Source: Apricaphanius iberus
Taxonomy: Eukaryota; Chordata; Actinopteri; Cyprinodontiformes; Aphaniidae
Assembly (NCBI GenBank): GCA_028564705.1
Contig: JAPXFQ010002465.1
Coordinates: 1,648,866 to 1,712,865, forward strand
Direction of reading: 5' to 3'
DNA: 64,000 nucleotides
Below, one piece after another: positions 44,115 through 56,769 of the stretch. A model generated the notes under the pieces. It was not told the DNA's origin and made no database searches. It worked only from the letters and a program-made list of their open reading frames with translations. Position numbers and translations under genes: made by a program. Each line of letters starts with the position of its first letter. The stretch's first letter is position 1.

Positions 44115-46250
44115 ACCACCTTTTTTTCCCCAAATTTCTTTTTTAGTTTTCCATTTTAATCAACATACGTTCATACACATAACGATACAAAAACAAAAAA
44201 AATACCTTGCTAACCCACCCTCCTCCCACCCACAAAGCTTTGATAACAATGTTTAAAGTGTATTACATATTCAGCCAGTTTATATTCCAATAACCATCAA
44301 TATAAACAGAAAACATTTTTTCAAAACAAAATAAATCTATAATTCGGTGATCCTCTTCATTTCTGTCTATTTCATGGAACCAATACTCCAGCCATCAGTT
44401 GTGTACATCATTTTAAGGTCATAGAGGTAGCAGCAGCTAACCTTGTCCAGTTCTAGGTTGCATATTATTCATGAAGGTAAGGAAAGACGACCACATCTTT
44501 TCAAAGTCCTTGACCTTTCCTCTGGCCATGTGGGTCAGTTTTTCCAGTGGCAAATTGGATGAGAGCTCTATAATCCAGTGGCCCAATGTAGGTCCCTGGA
44601 TCTCCTTCCATTTCAAAGCAACCACGCGTTTAGCTTGCAACAGACAATTATTAATTAGTTTGTGTTCTTTTACAGTCAGTGGGAAATTCTCAGGATATAT
44701 GTGCAACAAACATATCTTAGGTTCAACTGGAACATTCTTTCCTGTAAATTTAGAAATTAAGTCAAGAATGTCTTTCCAGAATATCTGCGGTTTTTGACAG
44801 CTCCACATGCAATCTAGTAGGTTTCCAACTTACTCCATACATTTAGAACAGTGATCAGGAATATTAGGATTAAAGTGATGCAGTTTAGCAGGTGTGATAT
44901 AAGTTCTAAGCAACCATTTACATGGAAAGAGTTTACATCTTGTGTTTATAGTTTGAGTTTGTGCTTCTCCCAGTCCTCTATACTGATGTCTGATTGAAAA
45001 ACATTTTTTCATGCAGATACATTTGAGAATTTTCTTTGGAACCTGCTAGTAGCAGACCATAAAAGGTAGATATTTGGCCATGCAAGTTTTTTACCACGAG
45101 TTGTTCAATGGTGGAAAGTTAGGTAGTTTTAATCTGGGAATATTTGAAGCTTCTTAGTTGTGTTTACTTAAAATTATGTTTCCCAGGTAAGTCAAATGTA
45201 TTCATTAATTGTGTGAATGACATTAAAATGCCTTCATCATAACAATCTTTTATATTTCTTAATCATCTCTCCATCCATTGTCTATATCCCATATCACGCC
45301 TCCCAGGAGTGGAATTCTAATTTCCCCATATAGATGTGAAGAATGAAAGTTTGGGGATATTGTTCAGAAAATATGGGCTTCATGCCATACTAGTTCTAGT
45401 ATTTTTAAGGAAAGGATTTTGAGTATGTTTTCGTAGTATTTCAGCTTGCGCTGAATAGAGGTACTGACACAATGGAAGTTCTATTGCATTATTTTCTATC
45501 TTTACCCAAGCTGGAATCTCTATTGTGTGAAAGTAATATATCGCTGCCCGGAGTTGGGCTGCCCAGTAATATAATTTCATATTAGGCAGTTTAAGCCCAC
45601 CACGCTCAAAAGGGAGATGAAGGAGAGAAAGACGAACTCTAGGACGTGTGTTGCTCCAAATAAAGCAGGTAATATTTTTTTTAATATTTTGTATAATGTA
45701 GTTTCCAGGAAACTACACATATTGGCGCCTTCGGTTTTCTCAGGGAGACCAATCAGTCTCAGGTGAGAGCGTCTTGCCCTATCTTCTTAATCTTGGACTT
45801 TATTGCGCAACATCTCTGTTGTTTCTTCCAGTTGTTGAAATTTTTGTTGTAGAGTGATGACATCCTCCTCTGCATGTGATATTCTCTCCTCAGTTTCGCC
45901 AATTTGCCTCGACTGGGACAACAACTCTCCCTTGAGGCTATTTATAGCCTCCAGCATATCTACTGATTGTTGGCCGACATCCTTCTTCAGAAAACATGTT
46001 GCATTCAGTATCTCAGTATTTGACGGTCCGCTAACACTAGCTTCCTCGTGCTTGTTGTTAGCATCCTTGCTAACGTCAGTCATGGTTGCGTTACATTCTG
46101 CAGTTTCACTCGCCGATGGTTGTCTTTGTTTGTTATTCTTTTGTGTCATCATTTCCCAAACACTTCCTAAGTACACAAGTGAGTTTACAATAAGTTTTAG
46201 TCCACAGGTACTGCGTGTCAGTCAGTTGTAGTCCATAACCCGGAAGCGGT
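44115..46250 (-). mobile_element. L1 LINE, internally deleted (ORF1 start joined to ORF2 end)
   Basis: On the minus strand, ORF1 starts at the MMTQKNN methionines (about 46152). It encodes a coiled coil (QIGETEERISHAEEDVITLQ) followed by EDRARRSHLRLIGLPE, the start of the RRM-like domain. Near 45712 the sequence jumps to the ORF2 C-terminus: KKNITCFIWSNTRPRVRLSL, ERGGLKLPNMKLYYWAAQLR (45540-45610) and, at 44808-44437, a tail with PTLGHWIIELSSNLPLEKL. The endonuclease and reverse transcriptase are missing. Stops and shifts also occur. Confidence 0.8.
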
Positions 46251-46734
46251 CAACCTCCTTAAAACCACCTACTGTTTAAAGGTAGGGTGGCCTTTTGGAT
46301 CGTGTGTCTCAGGTACTGGAGTAAATGGAAACAGCTATTTTCATCCCAACATATGCAACACTATGAACAATGCTGTGACATAACTTCTTGTTGTGTTTTT
46401 AACAGTTTCTCTAGAAACTTTATACATATATTGTACCTTTAGGCTCAAACCATTTCATCATTCACATCTGTAAAAAGGGTTGGGCGATGTCTCCCAAAGT
46501 TGGGGGGGGGGGGTTCTTCTTTACACTATATCTCTTCATACCAGCCTAAAAAATGTTCTACTTTAAATATAGGAAAAGAAATGTAATTTTGTGAACTGTA
46601 TGTTCATTATTTTAAGATATTAACTAAAACTTAAACTTTAAACTCTATAGACTTAAACAATATAGGCAAACAGGTTAAAAATTGATTGCGGCAGCATACA
46701 CCTTCCGTCAACACAGTAGAGCGCGAGAGGAGAT
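46251..46734. other. No gene; G-run at 46501-46512
   Basis: Contains a run of G residues (46501 to about 46512) and otherwise AT-rich DNA. Confidence 0.45.
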
Positions 46735-48190
46735 CAGTAGATTAGAGCTGGGGGATTTGAATGACCTGGATGATTTGTACCACAATAGTAGATCTCTAAT
46801 GTACTCTGGTGCTAACCCATTCAATGATTCGTAGACTAATAAAAATACCTTGAAGTCTATTCTCTGAGCTACAGGGAGCCAGTGTAAGGACTTTAGAACT
46901 GGGGTGATGTGTTCTACTTTCTTGGTTCTAGTGAGAACACGAACAGCAGCGTTCTGGATCAGCTACAGCTGTCTGATTGATTTTTTAGGTAGACTTGTGA
47001 AGATACTGTTACAGTAATCAAGGCGGGTAGAGATAAACGCATAGATGAGTTTTTCTAGGTCCCCTTGTGACATCAGTCCTTTAATCCTAGAAATGTTCCT
47101 CAGGTGATAGAAAGCTGACCTTGTTATTGCCTTTATGTGACCTTGGAGGTTCAGGTCTGGGTTCAATATTACACCTAGATTTCTGGCCTGGTCAGTAGTT
47201 TCTAGTTGGACCAACTGAAGTTTTTTACTTATATTTAATCAATCTTCTCTTATATTTAATCAATCTAAATAGGAGGGGCCTAGGATGGAGCCCTGGGGGA
47301 CCCCGCATGTGATTTCTGCGTTTTGTGATGAGAACTGGCTAATTGACACAAAGAAGTTCATGTTCTTTAGATAGGATTTGAACCAGTCGAGTACTGTACG
47401 GGAGACTCCATCCAGCTCTCTGGATGTTCTAGTAATATATCATGAACAACGGTGTCAAACGCTGCAGTGAGGTCTAATAGTACCAGTACTGTGGTTTTAC
47501 TACCGTCAGTATTTATACAGATGTCACTGAAGACTATGACAAGCGCTGCCTCAGTGCTGTGGTGCCTACGCAAACCAGGGGTTGTTCATTGTTAAGAAGC
47601 TGTTTAATTGTTGGAACACAGCTTTTTCAATAATTTTTCAGATAAATGGGAGATTAGAGATTGGTCTGTAGTTTTGCATTAACATGCTAGGTTCTTCTTC
47701 TTTAGTATCGGTTTGATAACTGCTGTTTTTAGAGTTTGTAGGAAAACACCTGATAGGAGGAATGAGTTAACTATTTGGATCAGATCCACCCTGATGGCTG
47801 GAAGGACTTTTTTAAGAAAAGCTATTGGCAGGATATCCAAGCAGCAGGTGGCAGAGCTTAGTTTGTCAATAATTACATCAAAGCTTGTTAGATTTACTGT
47901 TTGGAAATCAGTCATTTCCTCTGCATGGGTGTTAATTGGGCTCAATGTTGGTATTGGGGTTGGAACTGATGTACTGATTGACTTTCTGATGTTCAAGATC
48001 TTTTCAGTAAAGAACCTGGCAAATTCATTACAGGCCCTGGTGGAGCTTCATTTAGGGGCTACGGTAGCAATTAACGTCCTTGCATTATTGTTGTTTCTGT
48101 GAATAATCTCAGAGAAGAATGATTCTCTTGCATCGTTTAGGGTTAATTGATATTTGTTCAGTCTCTCTCAATATATCTCATAATGAAGAG
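46735..48190 (-). mobile_element. L2/Rex1-type LINE, ORF2 C-terminal two-thirds
   Basis: Minus-strand frames in order: a thumb-proximal lead with SSATCCLDILPIAFLKKVLP (47996-47679), the RT palm A region TTVLVLLDLTAAFDTVVHD (about 47480), then NLGVILNPDLNLQGHIKA and LDYCNSIFTSLPKKS (47214-46963). The 3' part codes the terminal segment and tail to about 46735. Frames are interrupted by short deletions, so inactive. Different subfamily from the L2 copies at 5.7 and 28.3 kb. Confidence 0.8.
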
Positions 48191-48954
48191 AATGGAGTCG
48201 CTCCGTGAAATGCTCTGATTGGTTGCCGCACTGCGTCAAGTGCATCAAGTCTGTCAAAAGTTCAGCTAGCTGAACTTATGTGTTTGCTATGCTGCCACTT
48301 GAAACACAAGTAATGCTTGAAAAGTGTATTGAGCCAACGCACACAACGCACCGCAGAGACTCTGACGGACCTCTGATGGACTCAACCATACACTTTACAT
48401 GTAATCTTGCCACAACTGACGCTGACGTTTGGGGCGGTCTGAATGCTCCATAAGGATGCAATCTGCACTTATTTGTGCATGCCGGTGTATTTATTAAACA
48501 TCCTGTTGTTCCTTCTCCACAAACAGTGTCTTTCACAACAATATACAGTATATTGTTCCAGTCTAACGTTATAAATATCCCGGGATTGTTCCTAAAATGG
48601 GGCAAAAAAGTATTTGACAGCCAACTTGAAGCTTTTCCTACATAGAAAAATAAGAGAACTCTGTAATTTTCATCATTCATCTGTATCTCACCTAGAATGT
48701 GAGATACAGAATGTGAAAAAAAATCCATTATTTTTAAAGCATATATTTACATGATAATCAAAAAAGTATTTAGTACTTACAAACATTCAATAATTATGGC
48801 CCTAACACATCTGATATTTCTTTTTTAAGAAGCTCCTCTACCCTCCACACGTTATCTGTATTAATGGAACCTGTTTGAAGTCATTATCTGTATAAAAGCT
48901 GAGTGAGAAGAGATCCCCTTTTAGAGCAGATATTAGCAAACAGGATAAATAAAA
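48191..48954. other. Unrecognised, possibly part of a DNA-transposon relic
   Basis: A GC-richer patch at 48200-48450 with repeated CTGACGC/CATCAAG motifs. A 150-codon minus-strand frame (48276-48728) is not protein-like. Confidence 0.3.
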
Positions 48955-49325
48955 GGTCAATGAAAATCTCCTTCGACTTGGGGCTCCATGCTAGATCTCA
49001 CCTGGTGGGCAACACATGATCTAGAGAACGGGGAGGAACCAGCCAAGAAATACTCGGGAAAACTGGTCAATGAGCTGAAAAGAACTTGAATAATTAATGT
49101 TGTTATGGATTAAAATCCTGCAGCGCACGAAAGGTCACCCTACTTAAGCCATTATGTGTCCAATCTAAGTCTGCCAGAGACCATATGGATGATGCAGAGG
49201 AGGATTGGGAGAATGTCATGTGGCCAGATGAGACCAAAATAGAACTCTTTGGTACAAACACCACTTGCCTTGTTTGGAGGGGAAAGAATGCTGAGTTGCA
49301 TTCTAAGAACACTATACTTGTGGAG
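48955..49325 (+). pseudogene. Tc1-type transposase fragment
   Basis: Frames give a degraded DNA-binding/linker part, then DAEEDWENVMWPDETKIEL (first catalytic aspartate in DETK) and GTNTTCLVWRGKNAELHSKN. It ends abruptly at 49325, where LINE sequence begins in the same frame. No terminal repeats seen. Confidence 0.75.
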
Positions 49326-50130
49326 TGGTACCAGCAGCACCACCTCCTGATCAGCATGGGGAAAACCAAAGATTTGGTAGTGGACTTCCGCAGATGCAGA
49401 CCCAACACACTGGCACCGGTGAACTTCCAGGGAGGGGACATTGGGACTGTGGACTCTTCTAAGTACCTGGTTGTTCACCTGAACAATAAACTGGATAATC
49501 AAACTGGTCATTTGGAGCGCTTTTAAAGTAATTCTTTGACGCTGTGGTGGCATCAGCCATCTCTTAAGGTGTGGTATATTGGAGAGAAAAACTATCTACA
49601 GCTGGCAGGAAGGCCAGCTCTGTCCTAGGATGCACCCTAGATCCAGTCCAGGTGGTGGGAAACAGAAGGACTCTGGCCAAAATAACATCTCTGATGGACA
49701 GTGTCCCACCCCATGTATGAAGATGTTGCTGAACTGCAGAGCTCCTTCAGAGTTGGACTGCTGCATCCTAGATGCGTGAATGGGCGTTTCAACAGGTCCT
49801 TCCTCCCTGCAGCTGTTAGACTGTGCATTATTTGACTCACTTAAATATAATTTTTGCTTCTGTTTTCTGCACATATTTTTTTCACAGTAAATATTTTACT
49901 AGCTACTTGGAAATAATGTTTACTTTTTAATGCACAACTACAGACGCAGATTCTGTAAATTCTCTTAAATTGTTAAATGTTCTTTTTAAATTATCCTACT
50001 AAGTTGCATATTCTAATCTGAGTATGAAACTAGTTTTTTTAAAACTACACAGCAGTAATTTTGTCATTTTACTTTTGTGAATCAAGTGTTTAAAATGCTT
50101 GTTACTTTGCTGTTAGGGTCAGCTGTATTT
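49326..50130 (+). mobile_element. Rex1/L2-type LINE, ORF2 C-terminus and 3' UTR
   Basis: Reads MGKTKDLVVDFRRCRPN, IGTVDSSKYLVVHLNNKLD and, after shifts, QSSFRVGLLHPRC and RSFLPAAVRL, the conserved end of this ORF2. Its 3' UTR (about 49850-50060) resembles DNA at 55440-55500. It sits directly inside or beside the Tc1 fragment. Confidence 0.7.
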
Positions 50131-51904
50131 CCTTTTTTTTGGAGGTTGCACTTTTCAATTAATTAATTCATTTCAATTAATTATTGTATTTTTAAAATTT
50201 AATAACTTAGCAACTTTTAATAAAAAAAAAAAAACTAAAAGAAAAAAATACTCTGACCCCTAAAAATTACAATTTATTCTCACCTTAGATTTGTGTGTTG
50301 AAATTCAAAGACGAATAGTTCAAAATTAGCACATTAATAAACCAAAATATTTGATATCAAAATCAAACCACAGTGACCGCCAGTGTGTCTGTAATAAGCA
50401 ATGTGACAACCAGTCCTGGTCTCTGCTGAGAAGATTTTTACAGTTTGAAATACAGTTTGAAAAAGGTAAAACTGGTGTTCAGAGATTGTTTACAGAGTGT
50501 GGTAAAAAACTCGCTTTAAGAAAACACATTTAGCAATTTGGGATATCCTAAATACATCTATAAACATCATGTCTCGGTTCAACAATCATATTGATAACAA
50601 TTTTATAATTTATTTGAAATTTAAATTTATTTTAAAGGATTGTTTTTACTTGCATTACATTACTTGATGACAGCCATTTTCCTAGAACACAGATAAAAAC
50701 ATTTCTTGTCCTTCCTGTCGATTCTTACTTTGTTCAAATTTATTAGCAGCTTAAACATTCCTTTTTAAATTGAATGTTCAGACACACTCCTGACAATGAA
50801 ACAATATTGGCATGTTATACATCTCCTGAAACCTTATGGCCCTGTGAGTATTTCACATTTTGTATAACTGTTGTTCCCAGATGACAAAGAGCTAAAATAT
50901 AGTATATCATTTGGCGAAAATTGTATAAAGCTGTGTGTTGCTGATTCTTTAAAGAGTTACAGTGGCTTCTATATTGGTCAGAAAGCTTCACATCTTACCT
51001 TAAATGAGACCGTAAAACACCGTCTTTAAAATCATGCCAAACTCAATAGTGTTAAAATCGATATAAGTCTTGCACATGACTCTAAATCAAGATATGTACC
51101 AGCATTAAAAATGTCGTTTTCCAGATGGGCTGGGTATATTCATGAGCTGATAACTTGGATACAGCTGCCACTCAGAAACGGCTATTGTTGCAAAATATTA
51201 TCTACAGACATATATCTTTTCAAAAATCAAATGCAAGTTTCGTCACCTTGAGTGGTACCGACATCCGGTCTGGCCCATGGACTATTAGTTTCTTTTTTAC
51301 TCTGATGATCTCTGCCTCGTGCATTATGTTCTTGCTTTTTTGCTGTTCCTGTTCCTGAGCTGATTTAGTATTTTAAGTCTCCTCAGAAAATCCACAAAAT
51401 ATAGGATGCTGGACTGCCCTGATATCTGTGGTCCACACAGAGCAACTCTGTAAAATACTTATGATGTTCAAACAAAAACTGAGGTACATTTTGTGGAGAA
51501 AATCATTTTTAGTTTCATGTATCTGAACCAAACTCCTCAGAAAAGTTTCCTCTGCAGGTTCTATTTTCCCCTACAGCGTCTGGCACCTTTGCACGGGTTG
51601 CTCTTACATAACATGAGCAGACTGAACATAAGGATATTAAGCTCAGATCCAAGAAAGTAGGTTAACACTGCTGCTCATGCATGACTTTGTAGGAATGGGA
51701 GCTAATTCACTGAACAGGATTTAACAACAAAAAACCTGAAACATTCACATAGGCACTAAGAGCAAAAAGAAATCCTTCAGAGAAGGGGTTAAACAACCTG
51801 TGGTAATGATCTAAACTTTATTCACGATCTGAACCAATAATTAAACACAATTCAATATTTTCTTTTGACAGTAAAATAATGATACAAAATAGACTGTAAT
51901 AATA
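50131..51904. other. AT-rich DNA, no feature seen
   Basis: Only short frames; none with a recognised domain. Confidence 0.5.
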
Positions 51905-52150
51905 ATGGATTCCATTTATACAGTGATTTTCAAGACACTCAAAGCGCTTCATCATTCCATTATTCATTCACTCACTGGTGGAAGCAAGCTACGATGGCGA
52001 GGCTGCCATATTGAACCATCTGCTCCTCTGTTCAACACTAGAAGGTAAAGTGTCCTGCCCAAGGACACAACGACTGAGACAGAAGAAACTGGGACGGGAA
52101 CCAGCAACTCAAGACAAGACAAACTCCCAACCCCTGAGCCACAGTGCTAA
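51905..52150 (-). repeat. SINE-like repeat, second family
   Basis: On the minus strand: CTGTGGCTCAGGGGTTGGGA head, GTGTCCTTGGGCAGGACACT body and AAGCGCTTTGAGTGTCTTGA tail, the same order as the copy at 24480. Confidence 0.65.
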
Positions 52151-55130
52151 AAATAAATTTATTTTGTATTTTCTGTGACTAAACTATATTGGTGAACACT
52201 GTCTGCAATTTAAGATATAAATTATTTCTTTTCAACAAACACTAACCTTTACTAACAACTTTCATTTGCTCAATTTAAAAACTATCAAGCTGCTTAAGTT
52301 TTCCTTCCATCCATCTAACCACTAATCCCAGCAGGAGTGCAGAACTGGTGTCTGCAGCAGAATGCTGGTCGATCTCAGGCCGACAGTCTACATTATATAT
52401 TATAAATGTCAAATAATAGCCTCAAACATATAAAAGAAAATAAACAATACAAGATAGTTTGCTTTTTACATTGGCTTGGTGTCATAACAACATTTACTAG
52501 TTTCTGTTAGCCATGAAATACAATAAACATAACATAATGAAACAACATAGCTTACATAAAAACTAGGTTAAAATATGTATTTAAAATTCTGAAAATATTA
52601 AATATTAAAAGAGTGGACCTCATTGCTGGAGTGAAAGCTGGAAGTTAGTGATAACATATTGTCTTTTTGATGCGTCTGGCCTACCACAGCTGCATTACCT
52701 ACTCTGAACTGTGTGGCACTAAAGAGTCATTTTTTACACACTCTACCTTTAATGCTACATACCAGTAAATAAGGGCGTATTTACGGCAGAATGTTTAGTT
52801 CCCTTAAAAGTAGTTTCCTCCCTTGATCCTAGCCTTTTGCGCTGGTGTGAACACAAAACTGCCAACTGTGTTTTGCACCAAACAAGCAACCAAGACCAAG
52901 CTGGAGAAGTTGTCTCGGTTTTGTTCCAAACCAAACCTGGTGCAGAGCACATCAAATGTGAATGCAACCGAACTTTATCCGACATAGTACACAAAAAGCC
53001 CCTACCTTTTAAGTCTGGTTGGGCCACTTTCTTTGTGGTGCATTAAGAAACGTAATTGTTTATTTCTTGCATTTGGATATGTGTGCTGCAAATATACCCA
53101 TGACATCAATACAGTCTACTCATATTCTATTCATATTTATAATGTTATGTTAATTCTACATAATCCATCTATCTGCATCTTATCATGCAACTCGTTGCAT
53201 CAAACAGTCTCAATGCTCAAACATTTCTGATAGGATCTGTAGCTGTATCCAGTGTCTTGTTATAATCTTTGATTGTCACTCATTTTGAAAGTTTAAATAA
53301 AAATATGTTCATGATCATTTTTTTCTCTCCAATTTTTAAATGATTTACATGATAAAATATGAATTTATTTTATTGTCATTTATGTTAAACTATGTTGTTC
53401 TGAACAGATTAAACAGAGAATCCAAATCATGCCACCATACATTGTGCAGATTAATAAACTGCATGTATGAATATTTCACCAGCCTAAATGTGCTGCAAGA
53501 AACTGCACTGCTTCGCCTTCATGTAACAGAGCCTCAAGCGCCACTTCAGCCATAGTTAACTGAATAAGACGCAGATGGATTTGCACGTTTTGCATCAGTA
53601 AACTGCAGTGATCTTTCATCGCCAGTCTGCTTTTTGCTACCTGTGCAGCCATAGATGCGCTCCACAGCCTCAGTAACTTGCTGTCACCTTCTGATTTTTC
53701 CGTGATTGTTTTACTACTGGTCAAATACTGAAAATATATTGAGCCACTTTCCTATGGCTTCCTGCTTTTACCCTGCTTACACACTTAACTGTGTAATGGC
53801 TGAAAGACCCCAGCGCATGTGTCTTTTTGTTGAGAATCTCTGGTCTTGCTGCATTTACTCACAGTTTGAATAGGAACCGAAGCAACAAAAAAAGAAAAAA
53901 AATTGGTCCAGACTAAATCAAGTGAATTAACGGACCTTCCCTAAGTAACTATGAGCACAAAAAGAGGAAAGGGGAAAAATGCACACTTTAATGCAGATAA
54001 GCTTCTTATTGGAGAGAAAAAAAAAACTTATGTACTTATACGTAGTAAGCACATTTTGAATGGAAATATGTTGCTGCTTTTAATTTTGGCTTTTAATATA
54101 TTTGATTCTCTAATGAGGGTGACCAATTTTAAACGTAGGACTAAATGTTGCAAAGACTTTTAGATTGCAACACAGAGCAGAGCAGTGTGTAGCTACTTAC
54201 TGTCCCTTTGAAACACTGCAGGAAGAAAAGTAGCAAAAAGCCAAACTGTTTCTCATTATTTTCACAGAAAGACACTACAACCAGTGTTTCAGTATTAAAA
54301 CCTGTCCTATGGGTTAAAAACTATCACAGGGTTTAAAGACATCACTGTGCAAAATCAAATGTTTGCTAAACTTGAACAGGTTATTTAATCTTTACCAAGA
54401 CCTCTCAGTGTTATATTTATTATATGGTCATAGTATATAGTCTATCCCCTCTCAAGTTTTACTCATTTATGACAAATGAATGAAATTCACTGTTACATCA
54501 GTTTTTTTTAATATATGAGTTACACAGATAATATTACTAACGCTCCTCCTCACAGTGAAAGCAAATGATCAGCATACATGTATAAAATGCCCCCTACTGT
54601 TGATGAGAGATACATTGTTAAACAGAACAGAATGGTGGTCTGAACCCAAAACATGGTCTAAAATGGATCTGTGTTGATGGATTTTTACACAGAAAAAAAC
54701 AAGTATTTGAGGCTGTATTCTGAATTAATGTGGTCAGTTTTAAAACTGCATATTTCCAAAAAGTGGACTTGTTGAGTCTGCACACCACCTTGGCTTTAAC
54801 AGTTACATGTCTTTATTTTTCTCAAAACGTGGTTGATGAAGTTTCAGCCAGGAGGGCTTTGTTCAAATGTACCAAACTATGAGACACAGTAAAATAAAGT
54901 GATTTACAAAATAAAGCACAACATAAAGACTGAAAAAAATATCAGCGCTTTTAAAATTCTTCTGTATCTCCTATTATTAAGAAGTAAAACTCAAACTGTG
55001 CAATTAGTTTTTCTGCTTATAAAAGTTACACACTGGTTCATCTTCAACAAGCATAAATAAAACACACATGTGAAAAGTGATCAGTAGAACACATAAGACA
55101 GGGTAGGCAGATGGATAAAGATCTTACATG
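52151..55130. other. Mostly AT-rich; no supported gene
   Basis: A GC-richer patch at 52760-53030 and an 82-codon minus-strand frame at 53476-53724 (rich in Ala, Leu and Glu, helix-like) are the only hints. The patch holds TGGTGTGAACACAAAACTGCC and ACCAAACAAGCAACC, reminiscent of Harbinger-type inner repeats. Bases 54811-54820 hold AATAAA on the minus strand, a possible 3' end for the frame at 55131. Confidence 0.35.
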
Positions 55131-55330
55131 AATCGTTGTCCAGTTGAAGTGTAAATGTCCTCTCTTTTAGAGTCTCTCAGGATGCTGCTGTCCTCCCTGG
55201 CCACCCACTGCATTCACACTGTACCGCTTTCATAGCCTTCTACTGCATCTACAACATCTCTGAGCTGGGAGGGCGGATCAACAGGGAAGGGCAAAGGAGG
55301 CCTGGAGGGAGCCTGGACGGAGTTTAATAA
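55131..55330 (-). CDS. Exon-like frame, possible terminal exon of an unrecognised host gene
   Basis: One minus-strand frame runs from an acceptor-like TTTATTAAACTCCGTCCAG through PPSQLRDVVDAVEGYESGTV to a TGA. It continues in the same frame as MQWVAREDSSILRDSKRED and IYTSTGQRFM to a TAA at about 55131. The composition is protein-like (charged, balanced), unlike nearby AT-rich DNA. No partner exons were found. The gene is not recognised. The internal TGA means it is either one exon ending there or a decayed one. Confidence 0.3.
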
Positions 55331-55439
55331 AGATTCTAAGCTTCTTTTACAGTCCTGACATTAGCTGCAGCCTTCTGACAGACACGTGAAGTACACAGAA
55401 CAGGTGTCCTGTTATGTATTGGGGTACTTACTAATCTAA

Positions 55440-55970
55440 TTTATTATCCTACTTAGTTGTACATTCTACTCTGAACGTGCAACTGTATTTTAGTAACTAC
55501 ACCGCACAGCATTAATGTGCAGAAATATCAGTCAGTTTCTGTACATGCTTATCTAAATCTATGTTTTGGCAGTCATTAGACTAATGGCTTGGCCAGAGTC
55601 ATGTCCAAGTTTAGATGTCATGGAGAAAATCAAATAACTGAAAAAGTGCATTCTACTCTGAACGTGCAACTGTATTTTAGTAACTGCAAAGCACTTTATT
55701 TCTTTTTTTCCCTTATTGTACATATTATAATTTATTCTGTTTTCATGCTTTTTTACTCTTGTGTGACTTTAAATGCATCTATTATCTGCCTCTTTGCTGC
55801 TGTTACTGTTGAAGTTCCCCTTTGTGGGACAATAAAGGATTATTCTGTTCTATTTTATAGACATTAATGTGCAGAATTATCAGTCAGTTTCTTTACATGC
55901 TTATCTAAGTCTACCTTTAGGCAGTCATCAGACTAATAAACTGAAAAAGTGCATTCTACTCCATAACGCT
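55440..55970 (+). repeat. Rearranged duplication around a LINE 3' tail
   Basis: ATTCTACTCTGAACGTGCAA occurs near 55467 and 55649. CATTAATGTGCAGAA...AGACTAAT occurs at about 55510-55584 and 55862-55937. CTGAAAAAGTGCATTCTACT occurs at about 55637 and 55942. Between them a LINE 3' terminus ends GGGACAATAAAGGATTATTC (about 55828-55848). Part resembles the 3' UTR at 49990. Confidence 0.65.
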
Positions 55971-56411
55971 AGGTGGCAACATGCACTTCTTCATTTTAGT
56001 ATTTTTCCTGTTAGCCTCCACACAGAGGCACACAAACAGAAAACAGATAGTGGCGGGAGAGAAACAGAGTAAAAGCAGGTTATGTATAATCACAATGCAC
56101 CATCTTTTCGACAGTCCAAAAATGTACTCATTGCACCACCACACTAATGTAAAAACCATGTAAAGACCCTGTAGGCTACTTAAATTTCTTGTTCTTCACA
56201 CATGTACTGCAATCTGTTCCCTTCAGAAGTTTAACACAGCTTCATTTCTTAAAGCTTTTAAAGGAGCTGCCAGATTTGGAATCAGGTCTCAACTTGTAAA
56301 CTTCAACGACTTGAATATGGAGAACGTAAAAAAATGCCTCAAAGTAAGAAGGAACATTTATTGAAGAACATGCCTGATGTCAAACAAGGACAAAGGAAGG
56401 GTACTTTTTAA
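55971..56411. other. No feature seen
   Basis: Short frames only. Confidence 0.45.
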
Positions 56412-56590
56412 AATGTTTTGTGGCCATACTTTGACAGTGGACAGTGTATAAGGAGGAGAAAAGTGGGGGAAGACGTGTACCAAAGCTCCACAAGGATGAG
56501 ACTTGAACCGAACAGTCGGACAACTGCACAAAGGACCAAGGTCTGTGTATATGGGGCACCGCACTACCACTGCGCTAACCAACGCCCCAG
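56412..56590 (-). repeat. tRNA-derived SINE
   Basis: The minus strand has box A TAGCGCAGTGGTAGTGCGG (box core 56568-56578) and box B GGTTCAAGTCT (56499-56509), the spacing of an RNA polymerase III promoter. The body ends in a CACTGTCAAAGTATGGCCA-like 3' part. Close in style to a SINE common in percomorph fish. Confidence 0.8.
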
Positions 56591-56769
56591 GACGGGTACT
56601 TTTAAATACAGCAGAAAATTTAAAACTATCCCTCTCCTCCCACTTACTAAACTTTTACATACAGTTATGTGCAAAACTTTATTTGCACTCATCATTATTA
56701 TCACATTAATTGTAGGAATGGGCAAGTTTGAATTTACTGTTGATTTTTTGTAATATACACATGGTCCAT

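Noticed and set aside
48276..48728. 150-codon minus-strand frame
   Set aside because: Composition and lack of any motif suggest chance; it spans a composition break and no splice sites bracket it.
56499..56578. A functional tRNA gene
   Set aside because: Box A and box B are present but the cloverleaf cannot be closed and a SINE body follows, so it is a tRNA-derived SINE head.
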